Notes: generated by a model not told the origin, from the letters alone. A DNA stretch of 23,715 bases from Clostridiales bacterium UBA4362 (GCA_002393975.1 DGSM01000014.1:1-23715); one strand, 5' to 3'; positions 14,501 to 22,946 are shown, counted from the first letter of the stretch. Program-made: numbers and translations.

Positions 14501-14986
14501 AGATTATTAAATGAAGTTGTACAAGAATTAAAAGGTGAAGAAATTCAAGAAGAGGAAGAAGAAATTACTATAGATATTTCTTTATCTGCATTTATTCCTG
14601 AAAGTTATATTGATAATACAAACCAAAAGATTGAAATATATCAAGATATAGCTGATAGCCATGATGAAAAAGCACTTGAGAATGTTATAGAGGAAATAGT
14701 TGATAGATATGGAAAAATGCCAGAGCAAGTTGAGAATTTAATCAAGATTGCAAGACTTAAAAATATGGCAAGAGAAACTGCTATACAAAAAATTCAACAA
14801 AGACAAATGGGAGTTGTATTTACTTTATCTAAGATTTCAGATAATCAAATAGAAGCAATACTTGAAAACTACAGAGACAAAGTAAGATTTTCAGCTATAG
14901 GAAAACCTTATATAACTTTAAGAGTAACAGATGACATCATTGGAGATATAACAAGATTTATAGAAATACTTAAGGAGGAAAAATAG
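11579..14986 (+). CDS. mfd: Transcription-repair coupling factor
   Basis: A 1135-residue SF2 translocase of normal Mfd length. The N-terminal ~330 residues resemble the UvrB-like module with its YFPKRE..DYEVGSNDIEYTRMDIL block. The RNA-polymerase-interacting RID/CarD-like domain starts near 479 (GDIVVHRNHGIGKFLG). Helicase motifs are Walker A GDVGYGKT (626-633), DEEH (727-730), TATPIPRTLQ, ESGIDIPNANTIIVENADRFGLAQLYQ and QIRGRVGRS (about 893-901), with the translocation-in-repair region alongside. A C-terminal TRCF domain ends the protein. It removes stalled RNA polymerase from DNA lesions and recruits UvrA. It is cytosolic and DNA-bound. The neighbour is a SpoU methyltransferase 4 nt downstream, which is co-transcribed. 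Start ATG 11579 has GAAAGG upstream. Confidence 0.97.
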   Translation: MNFILRDLLQSEKINKITKSLEDTPVCTISGLVCVAKSQIVTLLKSLETKPVLFITYNELEAERLVKDLSYFNDEIIYFPKREISIMDYEVGSNDIEYTRMDILNQIHYKKAKIIVTTIESIMQDMINEKDLYRNSINIKSTDRIDLEEFKKRLVDLGYERMDLIDGKGQFSVRGDIIDISKTDTEGIRIELWGDDIESIRNFNISSQRSINEIKEVTINPTTEKILARPLQLVSNDIKKIDSEEIAEDIELIENGNYRSKIDKYFNEFYEEKANLLDYCKDYLICIDELDKVEQRLNNIKENNKNLIKEMLEKSKRAPEVLSNIVEFNLQLEKYINLTEEDFIRKDQEEKHIFQFDFREINLYKGEDKTFESIIEESIKNKKRVLLLVDNKETRNKIAKRFEKAILTENIDNLASLNPGSMIITSGNLSSGFENKDTNLVVLSSEDFFENKKIKRRKRTDDDAFKAADKIVFADLKEGDIVVHRNHGIGKFLGVQTIVNDNITKDYIKILYRNDDILYVPTENLDNVRKYIGGSDGIRLNKLGGKEWQETKNRVKGNLRTLAKDLIELYAIREKAKGYAFSPDTPWQNEFEASFPYQETDDQLRSINEVKRDMESPKPMDRLLCGDVGYGKTEVAIRAAFKAVQDSKQVAYLAPTTILANQQYQEFKERMKGYPVKVELLNRFRTAKEQREIIQNLKHGEIDIVVGTHRLLSEDVEFKDLGLLIIDEEHRFGVKAKEKIKKYKKNVDVLTMTATPIPRTLQMSIVGIRDMSAIYEPPHNRRPVQTYVLEYDRELIREAITKELERGGQVFYIYNYVDTIGKKAEEIEGLVPEAKVGYAHGKMNTDQMESIMQDFVNKNINVLVCTTILESGIDIPNANTIIVENADRFGLAQLYQIRGRVGRSDRQAYAYITYRKDKMMNEEAQERLKAIKEFTEFGSGFKIATRDLQIRGAGSLFGEVQSGHMEQVGYDMYNRLLNEVVQELKGEEIQEEEEEITIDISLSAFIPESYIDNTNQKIEIYQDIADSHDEKALENVIEEIVDRYGKMPEQVENLIKIARLKNMARETAIQKIQQRQMGVVFTLSKISDNQIEAILENYRDKVRFSAIGKPYITLRVTDDIIGDITRFIEILKEEK

Positions 14987-14990
14987 AAAA

Positions 14991-15746
14991 ATGATAATAA
15001 CTAGTAGAGACAATCAAACTATTAAAGACATAATAAAACTCAAAGATAAAAAATATCGTGATAAATCTTTTATAGTTGAAGGAATAAAACAAGTAGATGA
15101 AGCAATAAAAGAAAATGCATCAATAGAAAAGATTGTTTTTTCAGAAAACTTTCTTGGCAAAGAAAAGTATAAAGAGTTTGAAATAATTGAAGTATCTGAG
15201 AAATTATTTAATGAAATGACAGATACAATTACTCCTCAAGGAATATTAGCTGTAGTATCTAAAAAAGAAAATATGGAAATTGATTATTCTAAAGACTTTA
15301 TTTTGATTTTAGATAATATACAAGATCCAGGAAACTTAGGAACTATTATTAGAACTGCTGATAGTTGCGATTTAGGACAAATTGTAGTATCAAAAGACAC
15401 AGTAGATAGCTATTCTCCAAAGGTTATAAGATCTACTATGGGATCTAGCTTTAGAATAAATGTGATTGAAAAAGATTTAAAAGAAGCAATAGAAGAAATA
15501 AAATCACATGGCTATAAGGTTATAGTAACATCACTTCAAACAGATAAAAGTATCTATGATGTAGATTATTCAAAAACAGCAATAATAATTGGAAATGAGG
15601 CAAATGGAGTAAGAGAAGATTTATTAAACAAAGCAGATTTAAAAGTTAAAATTCCGATGCTAGGAAAGACCGAAAGTTTAAATGCCTCAGTTGCTGCAAG
15701 TATAATGATGTATGAATATATAAGGCAAAAGATTACAAAAATGTAA
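14991..15746 (+). CDS. SpoU/TrmH-family RNA 2'-O-methyltransferase
   Basis: A 251-residue protein: an N-terminal substrate-binding domain (1 to about 95, opening ITSRDNQTIKDIIKLKDKKYRDKSFIVEG) followed by a SPOUT catalytic domain. The three SPOUT motifs are intact: LDNIQDPGNLGTIIRTAD (about 108-124, with Asn115 and Arg121), IIIGNEANGVRED (198-210) and IPMLGKTESLNASVAASIMMYE (221-242), which form the SAM-binding knot. It methylates a ribose 2'-OH, most likely in 23S rRNA (RlmB or YsgA-like); the exact nucleotide cannot be told from sequence. AAGGAGG (14972-14978) lies in the end of mfd, so translation is coupled. Pairing with mfd is probably chance operon sharing. Confidence 0.9.
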   Translation: MIITSRDNQTIKDIIKLKDKKYRDKSFIVEGIKQVDEAIKENASIEKIVFSENFLGKEKYKEFEIIEVSEKLFNEMTDTITPQGILAVVSKKENMEIDYSKDFILILDNIQDPGNLGTIIRTADSCDLGQIVVSKDTVDSYSPKVIRSTMGSSFRINVIEKDLKEAIEEIKSHGYKVIVTSLQTDKSIYDVDYSKTAIIIGNEANGVREDLLNKADLKVKIPMLGKTESLNASVAASIMMYEYIRQKITKM

Positions 15747-15826
15747 TATAAAAGCAATTTACTAGTAAAGTTATAAAATTTAGTCTATTATATAAATGTA
15801 GAAATTCTCTTGGAGGTTTAATTTAT

Positions 15827-16270
15827 ATGGCAGAGTTAACAAATTTTGGCAGCATAGACATTAATGGAAAACAAGTAAATATTGACAGTTGCCCTTCAAC
15901 TGACCTTTATGACTATCAAGCTGTTTTGCAAAAAAAGCAAAAAGAAGCTGATAAAGACATTCAAGAGTTTTTAGACAATTTATCAAAAAAACTTCCAGAA
16001 TATAGACAAAATAAAGAAAATTATCGAAAGATTTTTACTGAATTACAACATACTAAAAATGGAGTAGATCATTCTTTAAGACTATTAGAAGTTGCAATAT
16101 TTTCTAGAGAAAGCGATGAACAAATAAGAGCAACTACTGAAGCTACAAGAAGAGAAATTGGCGATCAAGCTAAAAAGTATGGAAAAGCTGCAGTAAAGAT
16201 GGCTAGGGTAGAAACTGAACCTGAAGATTTTGAAGATGACGCTAATAAAGAGGAGGATAGAGATAGATAA
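15827..16270 (+). CDS. Helical/coiled-coil protein A of a two-gene unit, unknown function
   Basis: A 147-residue protein I do not recognise. A short beta-type opening (LTNFGSIDINGKQVNIDSCPS, about 4-24) is followed by long charged helices (QAVLQKKQKEADKDIQEFLDNLSKKL; RREIGDQAKKYGKAAVKMAR) and a very acidic tail (EPEDFEDDANKEEDRDR). It has no signal peptide or membrane segment, so it is cytosolic. TTGGAGG precedes ATG 15827. Its stop overlaps the start of the next gene by one base (TAATG), a sign of coupled translation. The two proteins therefore probably act together, but no function is evident. It lies between a SpoU methyltransferase gene and aspS. Confidence 0.75.
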   Translation: MAELTNFGSIDINGKQVNIDSCPSTDLYDYQAVLQKKQKEADKDIQEFLDNLSKKLPEYRQNKENYRKIFTELQHTKNGVDHSLRLLEVAIFSRESDEQIRATTEATRREIGDQAKKYGKAAVKMARVETEPEDFEDDANKEEDRDR

Positions 16271-17154
16271 TGCAAAATGATATTGAAAGAGCCAATATTG
16301 TAACTGTACATCAAAATGCATTAAAAGATATTGACAGTCAATACATTCCTTATGTTAAAGAAAACATCTTTGATGAAGGAAATATTAGCAAATACATAAT
16401 AGAAATAAATACTAAAATTTTTGCTTGTACCTGTATCCAATATGAATTAGAAACAATTGGCGAAAACGAAGATGCTTTTGAAGTACGTAACCAAATAGAT
16501 GAACTTAAAAGAATTAAAGAAAAGTTAGAAAAAGCTAAAAGCGACAAACATAAAGAATTAATAGATCTTGAAGAATCTAGAAATAGAGCTTTAGTAGAAT
16601 CTAGTAAAGCTGCAACTGTTAAATCACTTGCTAAAAGATCTAAAGTTAATTTTATACAAAGATTATTCAAACCATTTTTAAATAAAATAAATGGTGCTGA
16701 TAAATTTGAGCAATTGGTTTTAAAACCATTAAGACAAAGAAATGAAAGAATTATTGATATCGAACTTCCAATAGTTGCTGAAGAAGCCTTAAAAATTGCA
16801 AGAAAAAATACTATTAATTTAATAGATTGCGAAGAAGAAGCTATTGAAGCTTTACAAAAAACATCAAGATTAGCTACTGCTCTTATGGAAAAGTATGAGT
16901 TTGAAGAACTAGAAGAAATGGCATCTAAAAATGGAAGATATTATATTAAAGGAATGGAAGTTGCATCTAGTGAAAGCTCAAATGAAGTTAATAAAAATCA
17001 AATCGGTGGTACATTAACCAAGATAAGTAGCAAATCATTTGAGGATATCATTAGAGAGTTAGAAATAAATGCTAGAGTATCAATACCAAAAGTAGAAGCT
17101 AAACAAACAGATAAGATTACAACATTGAATACAAATTTAGTATTTGAAGGATAA
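16270..17154 (+). CDS. Coiled-coil protein B of a two-gene unit, unknown function
   Basis: A 294-residue, mostly helical cytosolic protein with no recognised family. Residues about 60-115 are a heptad-like coiled coil (RNQIDELKRIKEKLEKAKSDKHKELIDLEESRN). A basic patch with aromatics follows (KSLAKRSKVNFIQRLFKPFLNKI, about 118-140). Acidic helices (ELPIVAEEALKIARKNTINLIDCEEEAIEALQ) come next, and the C-terminal ~70 residues are serine/asparagine-rich. There are two Cys near 52-54 (FACTCIQYE). The start ATG overlaps the stop of protein A by one base; AGGAGG at 16251-16256 lies in the upstream gene. A terminator follows directly. The basic patch could contact nucleic acid or membrane, but that is speculation. 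Confidence 0.75.
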   Translation: MQNDIERANIVTVHQNALKDIDSQYIPYVKENIFDEGNISKYIIEINTKIFACTCIQYELETIGENEDAFEVRNQIDELKRIKEKLEKAKSDKHKELIDLEESRNRALVESSKAATVKSLAKRSKVNFIQRLFKPFLNKINGADKFEQLVLKPLRQRNERIIDIELPIVAEEALKIARKNTINLIDCEEEAIEALQKTSRLATALMEKYEFEELEEMASKNGRYYIKGMEVASSESSNEVNKNQIGGTLTKISSKSFEDIIRELEINARVSIPKVEAKQTDKITTLNTNLVFEG

Positions 17155-17169
17155 TATTTTTAAATATAA

Positions 17170-17214
17170 AAACAACCCAGGTGGCAGAAAAAAATCTGCT
17201 AACCTGGGTTGTTT
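17170..17214 (+). terminator. Terminator of the coiled-coil unit
   Basis: An outer stem (about 17171-17182 with 17202-17213) and inner stem GCAGA/TCTGC (17184-17188, 17195-17199) around an A-rich loop, then TTTGTT. Long and stable, although the T-tract is short. The rest of 17215-17323 is AT-rich with no gene seen. Confidence 0.8.
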
Positions 17215-17323
17215 GTTACAATAAAATGAACTTTCTTATAAAAAACTATATATATATGATATTGAATGATAGAATATTTATGTAAAAATGGGAGAATAAT
17301 CTTTCTTGAATTACGTGAAATAC

Positions 17324-17351
17324 TTGAAAAATATGATAAAGATGCTATAAT
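17324..17351 (+). promoter_or_regulatory. Promoter of aspS
   Basis: TTGAAA (17324-17329), a 16-bp spacer and TATAAT (17346-17351) with an extended TGC. The predicted leader to ATG 17390 is only about 30 nt, too short for a T-box. Confidence 0.75.
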
Positions 17352-17389
17352 ATAGGAATAAAAAAATAAGCAAAAAAAGAAGGAATTAT

Positions 17390-19144
17390 ATGTATAGAGA
17401 TCATAATTGTGGAGAACTAAATATTACAAATGTGGGCAAGAAAGTTCAACTTGCTGGATGGATTCAAAGAATAAGAAATTTAGGATCAATGGAATTCATT
17501 GATTTAAGAGATCAATTTGGCATTACACAAATAGTAGTAGCTGATGAAAAATTGAAGGAAATAATGGAATCTGCACCAGAAGAATCTGTAATAAGCGTTA
17601 CAGGTGAATGTGTTGAGCGTTCTAATAAAAATGACAAAATCCCAACAGGAGAGATTGAAGTTAACGCAGAGAAGATAGAGATTTTAGGTAAATGTAAGTC
17701 TACTTTACCTTTTGAAATCAACTCTGAAAAAGCTGATATTGAAAATGTTCGTGAAGATTTAAGACTTCAATATAGATATTTAGATTTAAGAAATAAAAGA
17801 ATCCATGATTCAATATTACTTCGTTCTAATATTATTAAAACTATTAGAAACGAAATGGATAAGCTTGGATTTCCAGAGATTCAAACTCCTATTATGGCGA
17901 ACTCTTCACCAGAAGGAGCAAGAGACTATCTAGTTCCATCTAGATTACATCCAGGAGAATTTTATGCACTTCCACAAGCACCTCAACAATTTAAACAATT
18001 ATTGATGGTGTCTGGTTTTGATAAATATTTTCAAATAGCACCATGCTTTAGAGATGAAGATCCTAGAGCTGATAGAGCGCCTTGTGAATTCTATCAAATG
18101 GACTTTGAGATGGCTTTTGCTACACAAGAAGATGTATTTAAAGTTATTGAAAAAGTTATACCAAAGGTGTTTGCTGAAAATAGTACAGGATGGGATATAT
18201 CTAAAGCTCCATTTGTAAGAATTCCTTATAAAGAAGCAATGGAAAAATATGGTATTGATAAGCCTGATTTAAGAAATCCACTTATAATTAAAGATGGAAC
18301 AGGCATGTTTAAAAATACTGAGTTTAATGCATTTAAGGATAAGACTATAAAATATATTGTAGTTCCAAAAGGTGGAGACAAAGGTAGAAAATTCTTTGAT
18401 CAAATGAATGATTTTGCAGTAGAAGAATTAGGAGCAAAAGGTTTAGCATGGGCTAAAGTAAATGAGAATAATGAACTAGAAGGCGGAATCTCTAAATTCT
18501 TAAATGATGATATGAAAATAGAGATGGGAGCAAAACCTGGAGATAGTATATTCTTTATTGCAGATGAATTTGCAAAAGCTCAAAAATTAGCTGGACAAGT
18601 TAGAATTGAACTTGGAAAACGTTATGAATTAATTGAAAAGAATACTTATAAATTCTGCTGGATAGTTGATTTTCCAATGTATGAATACAATGAAGATGAA
18701 GAAAAAATCGACTTCAATCATAACCCATTCTCAATGCCTCAAGGAGGATTAGAAGCACTAGAGACTCAAGATCCACTTGACATAGTAGCATATCAATATG
18801 ACTTAGTATGTAATGGTTATGAAATGGCTTCAGGAGCTGTAAGAAACCATGATCCAAAGACAATGGTTAAAGCTTTTGAGATAGCAGGATATAAAGAGGA
18901 AGATGTAAAAAATAGATTTGGTGCGCTATATACAGCATTCCAATATGGAACACCACCACATGCTGGTGCTGCTCCAGGATTAGATAGAATGGTAATGTTA
19001 CTTGCAGACACAGATAATATTAGAGAAGTTATAGCTTTCCCTAAGAATAAAAAGGCACGTGATGTTATGATGAACTCACCATGTGAAGTTACTAAGGAAC
19101 AACTAAAAGATGTACATATTAAGATTGACAAGCCAAAGGAATAA
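17390..19144 (+). CDS. aspS: Aspartyl-tRNA synthetase (bacterial type)
   Basis: A 584-residue class II synthetase, close to the usual ~590. The N-terminal OB-fold anticodon domain spans about 1-105 (VQLAGWIQRIRNLGSMEFIDLRD). Catalytic motif 2 is FRDEDPRADRAPCEFYQMDFEM (from about 220), a spelling like that of alphaproteobacterial and some clostridial enzymes rather than the E. coli-type LRADRQPEFTQID. The bacterial GAD insertion is visible around KGGDKGRKFFDQMNDFAVEELGAKGLAWAKV. Motif 3 is GAAPGLDRMVMLLAD (from about 526). It charges tRNA-Asp. Whether it is discriminating or also makes Asp-tRNA-Asn depends on residues I cannot score here. AAGAAGGA lies upstream of ATG 17390. It is a monocistronic unit or reads on into rlmN. 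Confidence 0.97.
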   Translation: MYRDHNCGELNITNVGKKVQLAGWIQRIRNLGSMEFIDLRDQFGITQIVVADEKLKEIMESAPEESVISVTGECVERSNKNDKIPTGEIEVNAEKIEILGKCKSTLPFEINSEKADIENVREDLRLQYRYLDLRNKRIHDSILLRSNIIKTIRNEMDKLGFPEIQTPIMANSSPEGARDYLVPSRLHPGEFYALPQAPQQFKQLLMVSGFDKYFQIAPCFRDEDPRADRAPCEFYQMDFEMAFATQEDVFKVIEKVIPKVFAENSTGWDISKAPFVRIPYKEAMEKYGIDKPDLRNPLIIKDGTGMFKNTEFNAFKDKTIKYIVVPKGGDKGRKFFDQMNDFAVEELGAKGLAWAKVNENNELEGGISKFLNDDMKIEMGAKPGDSIFFIADEFAKAQKLAGQVRIELGKRYELIEKNTYKFCWIVDFPMYEYNEDEEKIDFNHNPFSMPQGGLEALETQDPLDIVAYQYDLVCNGYEMASGAVRNHDPKTMVKAFEIAGYKEEDVKNRFGALYTAFQYGTPPHAGAAPGLDRMVMLLADTDNIREVIAFPKNKKARDVMMNSPCEVTKEQLKDVHIKIDKPKE

Positions 19145-19165
19145 TCGTAATATTACATTTTTTAC

Positions 19166-19195
19166 TTAACATAGAATAATAAATATAATTATGAT
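19166..19195 (+). promoter_or_regulatory. Possible promoter of the rlmN-prpC-prkC operon
   Basis: TTAACA (19166-19171), an 18-bp spacer and TATGAT (19190-19195). Moderate match only. No clear terminator is seen after aspS, so read-through is also possible. Confidence 0.4.
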
Positions 19196-19215
19196 ATAAA
19201 AAAACTAGGATTTTT

Positions 19216-20262
19216 ATGAAAAATATTAAAGACTTCAACTTAGATGAATTGAAAAAAGAAATAGAATCCATAGGAGAGAAACCATTTCGTGCAAATCAGA
19301 TTTTTAAATGGCTTTATGTTGATAAAGTAAAATCTTTTGATGAAATGACAGATCTTTCTTTAGAGCTTAGAGAAAAACTAAAAAGCAATTATGAAATTTG
19401 CAATTTTGAGATACTAAACAAATTAGAGTCTAAAGATGGAACAAAGAAATACCTTTTCGGTATAGGAGATGGAAATGCAATAGAATCAGTACTAATGGAT
19501 TACCATCATGGGAAAAGTGTATGCGTTTCTTCTCAAGTAGGATGCAAGATGGGGTGCAAGTTTTGTGCTTCAACAGGAATTGCTTTTGTTAGATCACTTA
19601 CTTCAGGTGAAATTGTAGAGCAAATTTTAGCCATTGAGCAAGATACAGGTGATACAGTTTCAAATGTTGTGTTTATGGGCATTGGTGAACCAATGGATAA
19701 CTTTGAAAATGTAATGAATGCAATTGCTATATTAAATAATCCTAAAGGATTAAATATTGGAGCAAGACATATTAGCGTATCAACAAGTGGAGTTGTTCCA
19801 AAAATATATGAATTTGCTGATAAAAATATTCAATCAACATTAAGCATTTCACTTCATAGTCCAAATGATGAGAAACGTTCTAGCATGATGCCAGTTAACA
19901 ATTTATATAATATAGATAAATTAATGGAAGCATGCAAATATTATATGGAAAAAACCAATAAAAGAATATCTTTTGAATATGCTCTAGCCAAAGATAATAA
20001 TGATAATTTGGCAGATGCACAGCAATTAATAAATTTAGTAAAAACAAAATTAGGAAATCATACCAATCTTGTACATTTTAACTTAATTCCAATTAATAGT
20101 ATTGAAGGTGGAAAATATACTAAATCAAGTATGGAAAATATTATTAAGTTTAGGGATTATCTAAATGATAGAGGAATTACGGCCACAATTAGAAGAGAGC
20201 TTGGATCTGATATAAATGCAGCATGTGGTCAATTAAGGAGACAGAACCTTAAGCAAAATTAA
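19216..20262 (+). CDS. rlmN: 23S rRNA / tRNA (adenine C2) methyltransferase RlmN
   Basis: A 348-residue radical SAM enzyme of usual length. The 4Fe-4S motif is C110-x3-C114-x2-C117 (GCKMGCKFC). Glu90 in the ESV block matches the proposed general base. The C-terminal catalytic Cys337 (NAACGQLRR) is present, and the second mechanistic Cys is C117 or adjacent as in the family. Other blocks include the opening EKPFRANQIFKWLY, the FMGIGEPMDNFENV SAM-binding region and SISLHSPNDEKR. It methylates A2503 of 23S rRNA and A37 of some tRNAs. It differs from the related Cfr in lacking Cfr-specific blocks as far as I can tell. The ribosome binding site is weak (CTAGGA). prpC follows after 15 nt, matching the conserved Firmicutes order. 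Confidence 0.96.
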   Translation: MKNIKDFNLDELKKEIESIGEKPFRANQIFKWLYVDKVKSFDEMTDLSLELREKLKSNYEICNFEILNKLESKDGTKKYLFGIGDGNAIESVLMDYHHGKSVCVSSQVGCKMGCKFCASTGIAFVRSLTSGEIVEQILAIEQDTGDTVSNVVFMGIGEPMDNFENVMNAIAILNNPKGLNIGARHISVSTSGVVPKIYEFADKNIQSTLSISLHSPNDEKRSSMMPVNNLYNIDKLMEACKYYMEKTNKRISFEYALAKDNNDNLADAQQLINLVKTKLGNHTNLVHFNLIPINSIEGGKYTKSSMENIIKFRDYLNDRGITATIRRELGSDINAACGQLRRQNLKQN

Positions 20263-20277
20263 GAAAGGAAAAGACGG

Positions 20278-21003
20278 ATGAAAGTCTACGCAACTAGCGA
20301 CGTAGGAAAAGTTAGAGAAATAAATGAAGACTATTTTTCAGTTAGTTATCCAGAGGATAAAGTTCAACTTTTCTTACTTGCAGATGGAATGGGTGGCTAC
20401 AATGGTGGCGAAGTCGCAAGCAAACTAGCAATTACAACTGCTAGAGATTACATTTTAAATAATTATGCTAATACTGAGCATACCAAAGAAGCACTTTTAG
20501 AATTAGTTGTAAGTAGTAGTATTTATGCTAATATGGTAGTTTTTGAAAAAGCATCTCAAAATGCTGAAATAAAGCATATGGGTACTACACTTGATATTTG
20601 TCTATTTTTCCAAAATAATGTGCTTATTTCACATATTGGAGATAGTCGAGTTTATCGAATTAGAAATAATTATATGAGAAAACTTACCAAAGATCACAGC
20701 TATGTTCAACAACTTGTAGATGATGGAAGCATTACAGATGAAGAAGCAGCAAAACATCCTGACAAAAATCTACTTATGAAAGCAATTGGAGTAAATTCTT
20801 TCATAGAACCAGATGGATTGATTAAGGGTTATCAAAAAGGTGATGTATTCTTGATGTGTTCAGATGGATTAACTAATATGGTTTCAGAAGATGAAATTTT
20901 GAAAATAATTGAAGATAATCCTACTGACTGTACTAAACCATTAATTCAAAAGGCCAATGACAATGGTGGCCATGATAATATAACCGCAATAGTCATAAGA
21001 TAA
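20278..21003 (+). CDS. prpC: PP2C-type serine/threonine phosphatase (PrpC/Stp)
   Basis: A 241-residue PPM phosphatase with all metal-binding blocks: Asp18 (INED), Asp36 (LADGMGGYNGG), Asp122 (HIGDSRVYRI), Asp196 (CSDGLTNM) and Asp233 (GGHDNITAIVI). It is cytosolic and manganese/magnesium-dependent. It removes phosphate from substrates of the partner kinase PrkC, encoded 13 nt downstream, and from PrkC itself. GAAAGGA lies upstream of ATG 20278. Length and motif order are typical, and nothing appears degraded. Confidence 0.96.
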   Translation: MKVYATSDVGKVREINEDYFSVSYPEDKVQLFLLADGMGGYNGGEVASKLAITTARDYILNNYANTEHTKEALLELVVSSSIYANMVVFEKASQNAEIKHMGTTLDICLFFQNNVLISHIGDSRVYRIRNNYMRKLTKDHSYVQQLVDDGSITDEEAAKHPDKNLLMKAIGVNSFIEPDGLIKGYQKGDVFLMCSDGLTNMVSEDEILKIIEDNPTDCTKPLIQKANDNGGHDNITAIVIR

Positions 21004-21016
21004 GGAGTTTTAGATT

Positions 21017-22942
21017 ATGAATTTAATTGGAAAAATTGTTGGTAATAGATATGAGATAATATCTGAAGCCGGAACAGGTGGAATGGCAACAGTTTATAAA
21101 GCAAAAGATAGGGTGCTGAATCGTAATGTTGCAGTAAAGGTATTAAAAGATGAATATACAACAGATCAAGACTTCATAAAGAGATTTAATTCGGAAGCAC
21201 AATCTGCTGCAGCTTTAACACATCCTAACATTGTATCAATTTACGATGTAGGACATGAAGAAGAAAATAATCTTTATTATATAGTAATGGAACTTATTAA
21301 AGGCAAAACTTTAAAAGAAATTATTAATAAAGATGGTTCAATTTCATGGAAATGGGCAGTAAATATTGCAATTCAAATTGCTTCTGCCTTAGAAGAAGCT
21401 CACAAACATGGAATAATCCATAGAGATATAAAACCTCACAACATAATAATTACAGAGGATGGAACAGCGAAGGTTACTGATTTTGGAATTGCTAAAGCAG
21501 TTTCAAATTCAACAATTACAGCTTTTGGTACAACAATTGGATCAGTACATTATTTCTCACCAGAGCAAGCTAAAGGTGGAATAACAGATGCAAGATCAGA
21601 CCTTTATTCACTTGGTGTTGTAATGTATGAAATGCTTACTGGAAAAGTTCCATTTGATGCAGATACACCAGTTTCTGTTGCTTTAATGCATATGCAAGAG
21701 AAACCAAAAGAGCCAATAGAACTTAATTCTGATATTCCTATGGCGGTTAATCAAATAGTTGTAAAAGCTATGAGAAAAGAGCCAGTTGAGAGATATCAAA
21801 CAGCAACAGAAATGCTTAAGGATTTAAGTGAAGCTTTAAAAGATCCAAATGGTGATTTCGTAGTTATTGAAAATAAAGATGGTGAGTATACAAGAGTTAT
21901 ACCAGCAGTTAAGTTAGATAAAAAAGGCGAAACAGTAGAGACAAAAGAGAGCTTTTTTGAAAAACATCCAAAAATGAAAGTTTTATTATTTATTTTAGGA
22001 TTAATAGTCTTATTCTTCTTAGTGTTTGGAGTAACTAAACTAATTCTAGATGGTGGTTTCAAAAAAGATGTAGTAGCTCCTGACTTTAGTAATATGACTA
22101 GAGCTGAAGTTGAAGAATTAGCTTCTTTGCAAAATGTAGTTGTACAATTCAATGAAGTTGCTTCAGCAAATGTGGAAGCAGGAAAAGTTGTTTCTCAAGA
22201 GCCACCTGCAGGAAAACCACTTGGAGCTGATAAAAAGATAGTAGTTAGCTTAAGTAAAGGACCTGAAACAGCATTACTTCCTGACTTTGCTAATAAGCCA
22301 ATTGATGAAGTAAGAACAAAGGCAAATGAGTTGGGATTATCACTTAAAGAAGAATCTGAAAATAGTGATACAATTCAAGAAAACTATGTAATTAGACAAG
22401 GAACTAAAGCTGGAACACAAGTAAAATCAGGCGATACAGTTACAGTTGTAGTTAGCCTTGGAGCAAAGAAAACATCAGTACCAACTGTTGTAGGTATGGA
22501 TGAAGGAACAGCAAAAGCTACTTTGAGCAACGCGAAACTAAAAGCTAATATCAAGTATGAAAGTCATGAAGACAAAGAAAATGGTAAAGTTTTAAGTCAA
22601 AGTGTTGAACAAGGTAAAGAAGTTGCAGAAGGAACTACTATAGACGTAGTAGTAAATAAAATAGAAAAGAAAACTTATACAGTAACATTACATTATACAT
22701 TAGCAGAAGAACCAGAAGATGAGAATTCAACTAATACTACTACTAAGACAAATGTTGTTATCTTAGCTGGAACAACAGAGTTAACAACTAATAAAGGTTC
22801 TAATGGTGAATATACAGCAACTTATAAAGGTTCAGAAGGTACTACTTTTAAAGTTAAAGTAAATGGTTCAGAAGTTGCTAACAAGAAGATAACAACTAAT
22901 GAACTTGCAGATTACGATAAGAACGATATTTATTTAAATTAA
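21017..22942 (+). CDS. prkC: PASTA-domain serine/threonine kinase (PrkC)
   Basis: A 641-residue membrane kinase. The kinase domain is residues 1 to about 275, with glycine loop GTGGMATVYKA, catalytic Lys41 (VAVKVLK), HRDIKPHN (135-142, with H where Q is usual), DFGIAKA (155-161) and the activation loop TITAFGTTIGSVHYFSPEQA. A juxtamembrane linker is followed by one membrane helix (about 321-343) and three extracellular PASTA repeats (about 350-415, 418-482, 486-548), which sense peptidoglycan fragments. A further Thr/Asn-rich domain (553-641, KTYTVTLHYTLAEE..DYDKNDIYLN) follows. It signals in growth, germination and cell-wall control in relatives. Its neighbour prpC is the antagonist. GGAG (21004-21007) lies upstream of ATG 21017. 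Confidence 0.96.
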   Translation: MNLIGKIVGNRYEIISEAGTGGMATVYKAKDRVLNRNVAVKVLKDEYTTDQDFIKRFNSEAQSAAALTHPNIVSIYDVGHEEENNLYYIVMELIKGKTLKEIINKDGSISWKWAVNIAIQIASALEEAHKHGIIHRDIKPHNIIITEDGTAKVTDFGIAKAVSNSTITAFGTTIGSVHYFSPEQAKGGITDARSDLYSLGVVMYEMLTGKVPFDADTPVSVALMHMQEKPKEPIELNSDIPMAVNQIVVKAMRKEPVERYQTATEMLKDLSEALKDPNGDFVVIENKDGEYTRVIPAVKLDKKGETVETKESFFEKHPKMKVLLFILGLIVLFFLVFGVTKLILDGGFKKDVVAPDFSNMTRAEVEELASLQNVVVQFNEVASANVEAGKVVSQEPPAGKPLGADKKIVVSLSKGPETALLPDFANKPIDEVRTKANELGLSLKEESENSDTIQENYVIRQGTKAGTQVKSGDTVTVVVSLGAKKTSVPTVVGMDEGTAKATLSNAKLKANIKYESHEDKENGKVLSQSVEQGKEVAEGTTIDVVVNKIEKKTYTVTLHYTLAEEPEDENSTNTTTKTNVVILAGTTELTTNKGSNGEYTATYKGSEGTTFKVKVNGSEVANKKITTNELADYDKNDIYLN

Positions 22943-22946
22943 AAGG

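Noticed and set aside
15758..15769. 12-bp palindrome TTTACTAGTAAA before the coiled-coil unit
   Set aside because: It is loop-less and short in AT-rich DNA, with no clear promoter next to it. It could be an operator but the evidence is too thin to list.
17352..17389. T-box leader upstream of aspS
   Set aside because: The predicted leader is about 30 nt, with no specifier loop or TGGN antiterminator bulge visible.
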